From NCBI GenBank assembly GCA_021791615.1, contig JAJYWG010000533.1, positions 1-8,150 on the forward strand: 8,150 nucleotides of DNA. The letters run 5' to 3'. Origin of the DNA: Actinomycetes bacterium (GTDB taxonomy: Bacteria > Actinomycetota > Acidimicrobiia > Acidimicrobiales > RAAP-2). Below, one piece after another: positions 6,563 through 8,150 of the stretch; position 1 is the stretch's first letter; every line of letters begins with the position of its first letter. A program made the position numbers and the translations under genes. The notes beneath the pieces were generated by a model. The model was not told the origin of the DNA. It saw only the letters and a list, made by a program, of their open reading frames with translations, and searched no databases.

Positions 6563-7588
6563 TTGGTAAAAATCAAAGACGTCGCGCAGCTCGCCGGTGT
6601 GGCACCCTCATCCGTGTCGCGTGCCCTCAGCAACCACCCAGACGTTAGCGAGGAGATGCGGTCGCGGGTGGTGCGCGCGGCGGAGCAGCTCGAGTATCGC
6701 CCCAATCTGCTTGCTCAGGGATTACGGCGTGGCCAGACCAGGACTGTCGGCTTCATCGTCCGCGATATCTCGATTCCAACCTTCGCTGGAATCGTAAAAG
6801 GCGCCGAGGAAGAGTTCGAGAGCCTGGGATACTCGATTCTTCTAACCAACTCCTTGCAGAGCTCAACGCTCGAGGCGAAGCACGTCGAAGTCCTCAGTCA
6901 GCGTCAAGTTGACGGTCTCATTCTGTCCTTGCAATCAGAGTCGTGCCCTGAGACGATCCGATCGCTCGAGCGCGTTCAGGTTCCGATCGTCCTGCTCGAT
7001 CGGGAGCTCGACTCCATCGACTGCGACTCAGTCTGCTTCGACCATGCGACTGGCGTCCGCGGCGCAATCGAAGCGCTGATTGAGCTCGGACATCGGAGGA
7101 TCGGCTTCATTGGAGGCTTCCCGGACCGTAGAGCGTCACGCGACCGGATGGACGGCTATCTCAGCGGACTCGAGAGCGCCGGCATCCCGCTGAATGACAG
7201 CCTGGTCGTGCAACTGAGAACGACCGAGCACGACGAGATTGACAAAGGGGTGCGGGGACTGCTGCGCCAAAAGTCGCGGCCTTCGGCGATTCTTGCCAGT
7301 GACGGACACCTAGGCGTCGCGCTCCTTACCGAGATGCGGGAGTCCGGCATCGCGCTGGGGAGGGATATCGCCGTAGTGATCTGCGACGACCACGATCTGC
7401 TCCGCTTGATGGAGCCTCCGATCAGCGTCGTGGCTCGTGACGTAGAGTTGATGGGACGCGTCGCCGCTCGGCTGCTCATACGGCGATTGAATGGCAGTGC
7501 TGCACCGCCCGTGCAGAAAATCCTTCCCACGAACTTCATCTCCCGGAGCTTGTCAGGCCCAGTGGACTCCGTGCAGGCGATCGCATGA
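6563..7588 (+). CDS. LacI/GalR-family transcriptional regulator
   Basis: A 341-residue DNA-binding regulator of normal LacI length. The N-terminal helix-turn-helix IKDVAQLAGVAPSSVSRALS (4-23) is followed by VSEEMRSRVVRAAEQLEYRP (28-47), then the hinge helix NLLAQGLRRGQT (48-59). After that comes the periplasmic-binding-protein-like effector domain, with TVGFIVRDISIPTFAGIVKGAEE, VDGLILS, LIELGHRRIGFIGG, DRMDGYLSGLESAGI, and the C-terminal EPPISVVARDVELMGRVAARLLIRRL. Proteins of this type usually repress a sugar or sugar-acid operon until the inducer binds. Here the gene lies inside the operon, same strand, 87 bases after the second dehydratase and 16 before the isomerase-like gene, so it may control its own transcription unit. 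The TTG start suggests low translation, which suits a repressor. The inducer is unknown, but an intermediate of this pathway is a fair inference. Confidence 0.93.
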   Translation: MVKIKDVAQLAGVAPSSVSRALSNHPDVSEEMRSRVVRAAEQLEYRPNLLAQGLRRGQTRTVGFIVRDISIPTFAGIVKGAEEEFESLGYSILLTNSLQSSTLEAKHVEVLSQRQVDGLILSLQSESCPETIRSLERVQVPIVLLDRELDSIDCDSVCFDHATGVRGAIEALIELGHRRIGFIGGFPDRRASRDRMDGYLSGLESAGIPLNDSLVVQLRTTEHDEIDKGVRGLLRQKSRPSAILASDGHLGVALLTEMRESGIALGRDIAVVICDDHDLLRLMEPPISVVARDVELMGRVAARLLIRRLNGSAAPPVQKILPTNFISRSLSGPVDSVQAIA

Positions 7589-7604
7589 TGCAGAGGAGCT
7601 CAGC

Positions 7605-7898
7605 ATGGACTTCCTTGTCCGTATCGATGTAGGACTCCCCCCGGACTTCGAGCACTCCCGTAGGGAGAATCTGATACGTGCGGAAAGCGTCCGGGCCAAG
7701 GAGCTCGCGAGCCGGGGCGTGATCCGCCGTCTTTGGCGTATTCCTGGACGCTGGGCAAACGTCGGCATCTGGAGCGCTGAGGATGGCACGGCTCTTCACG
7801 AAGCGCTGTCATCGTTGCCGCTGTACCCTTGGCTCGATGTGAGTGTCACGCCGCTGGCACACCATCCGAGCGATCCTGGACCGGAGGCGAGTAGGTGA
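7605..7898 (+). CDS. Muconolactone delta-isomerase-like small protein
   Basis: A 97-residue protein, close to the 90-96 residues of muconolactone delta-isomerase (CatC), a ferredoxin-like-fold enzyme that moves a double bond in muconolactone during catechol degradation. The match covers the whole length: MDFLVRIDVGLPPD (1-14), an ENLIRAESVRAKELASRG helix (21-38), LWRIPGRWAN (43-52), and LPLYPWLDVSVTPLAHHPS (71-89), all in CatC order. The ATG has AGAGGAG 6 bases upstream, immediately after the LacI stop. No catechol-pathway gene is in view: the two enolase-superfamily enzymes have the mandelate-racemase His-Asp dyad and are not obvious muconate cycloisomerases. A role on a sugar-derived lactone or enol-lactone is therefore possible, as is a non-catalytic binding role. 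The family call is strong; the specific reaction in this operon is not. Confidence 0.85.
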   Translation: MDFLVRIDVGLPPDFEHSRRENLIRAESVRAKELASRGVIRRLWRIPGRWANVGIWSAEDGTALHEALSSLPLYPWLDVSVTPLAHHPSDPGPEASR

Positions 7899-7954
7899 GC
7901 GAAGATATCGGGCTCTTCCGGGATGAGTGGGGATTCGTGTCTCGCGGTCGCTGA
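7895..7954 (+). pseudogene. Truncated start of a further operon gene (19 codons), probably cut by an insertion element
   Basis: GTG 7895 overlaps the preceding stop as GTGA, and GGAGG (7883-7887) lies 7 bases upstream, the same arrangement as the starts at 3024 and 4031. The frame reads VSEDIGLFRDEWGFVSRGR and then stops at TGA 7952-7954, just where sequence leading to a transposase begins. The likely explanation is that a longer downstream gene was interrupted, leaving its 5' end. Too little remains to name the family. It could also be a chance short frame after a good ribosome site. Confidence 0.4.
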
Positions 7955-7988
7955 CTGAGATCCACCACTGTGGCCAGGTGCCCCGTCA

Positions 7989-8018
7989 TCGTGATTGCAG
8001 CGCGAACCGCGATCACGA
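7989..8018. repeat. Inverted repeat / stem-loop in the insertion-sequence end
   Basis: TCGTGATTGC (7989-7998) pairs with GCGATCACGA (8009-8018) with one G-T wobble and a 10-base loop. No T-run follows on either strand, so it is not a standard terminator. Next to it GGACC (8029-8033) and GGTCC (8043-8047) form a second short stem. These may lower read-through into or out of the element, or be part of its end. Confidence 0.4.
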
Positions 8019-8052
8019 GGAGGTGACCGGACCCCAATAGCTGGTCCACCCG

Positions 8053-8150
8053 TTATGCGAGCTGTAGCTGCTGTCGGTGGAGCCACGCCTCGACGAACTC
8101 GACCGGCGTGAGCCAGCCGTGGGCCGAGTGTGGCCGGTTGCTGTTGTAGT
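8053..8150 (-). CDS. Transposase C-terminal fragment (IS3-type, integrase core domain)
   Basis: On the - strand the frame entering at the window edge reads YNSNRPHSAHGWLTPVEFVE and continues AWLHRQQLQLA, ending at TAA (8055-8053). The YNxxRPHSAxGxLTPxEF pattern is the standard C-terminal end of DDE integrase-core transposases of the IS3 OrfB type (IS481-type proteins end similarly). Only 32 residues are visible; the catalytic DDE residues lie beyond the window. It is convergent with the catabolic operon and marks its right border. Confidence 0.8.
   Translation of the reverse strand, partial: YNSNRPHSAHGWLTPVEFVEAWLHRQQLQLA

Larger units (their letters stand above)
7952..8150 (-). mobile_element. 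End of an IS3-type insertion sequence (left boundary approximate)
   Basis: The transposase 3' end is at 8053-8150, and about 100 bases of non-coding DNA separate it from the operon. IS3-family ends usually start with TG; TGACTGAG at 7952 or TGTGGCCAGG at 7969 could be the terminal repeat, but the other end is outside the window so neither can be confirmed. The span 7955-8052 holds two inverted repeats and no gene. Confidence 0.55.

Noticed and set aside
7989..8018. Intrinsic terminator for the operon
   Set aside because: The stem is good but no T-run follows on either strand, and it lies inside the probable insertion element.
8018..8040. Strong ribosome-site-like AGGAGGTGA
   Set aside because: The only near start is GTG 8022 giving a few codons before TAG 8038; no real gene follows on the + strand.

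Overview
The window comes from a GC-rich bacterial genome (by eye well above 60% G+C, with GTG and TTG starts and G/C-rich third positions). The host cannot be fixed from the sequence. An actinobacterial or similar high-GC lineage is a reasonable guess, because the transposase tail at the right edge has the style of high-GC IS elements. No rRNA, tRNA, CRISPR array or convincing factor-independent terminator is visible.

Layout: every recognisable gene up to about 7.95 kb lies on the + strand and looks like one catabolic operon that starts upstream of the window. The order is: the 3' part of a short-chain dehydrogenase (1-551); an enolase-superfamily (mandelate-racemase type) acid-sugar dehydratase (637-1752); a class III CaiB/BaiF CoA-transferase (1789-3027); a thiamine-diphosphate 2-oxoacid/acetoin dehydrogenase E1 beta (3024-4034); E1 alpha (4031-5059); a free-standing 78-residue lipoyl-domain protein (5044-5280); a second, divergent enolase-superfamily dehydratase (about 5336-6475); a LacI-family regulator read from a TTG codon (6563-7588); and a muconolactone delta-isomerase-like protein (7605-7898). 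A further frame begins at 7895 in the same translationally coupled style but stops after 19 codons. The right edge holds the 3' end of an IS3-type transposase on the - strand (8053-8150), so an insertion probably cut the operon here.

How the genes may work together (inference): the two dehydratases and the SDR suggest conversion of a sugar acid or related hydroxy acid to 2-keto-3-deoxy or diketo acids. The acetoin-type E1 could cleave or oxidatively decarboxylate such a compound and load the acyl group on the small lipoyl carrier. The CoA-transferase could activate an acid or move CoA between acids. The isomerase-like protein might handle a lactone or enol-lactone. The LacI protein is the likely local regulator. 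The most notable point is an E1 alpha/beta pair with a lone lipoyl domain and no E2 acyltransferase or E3 in view, set next to a CoA-transferase and two acid-sugar dehydratases. I do not recognise this combination as a standard pathway.
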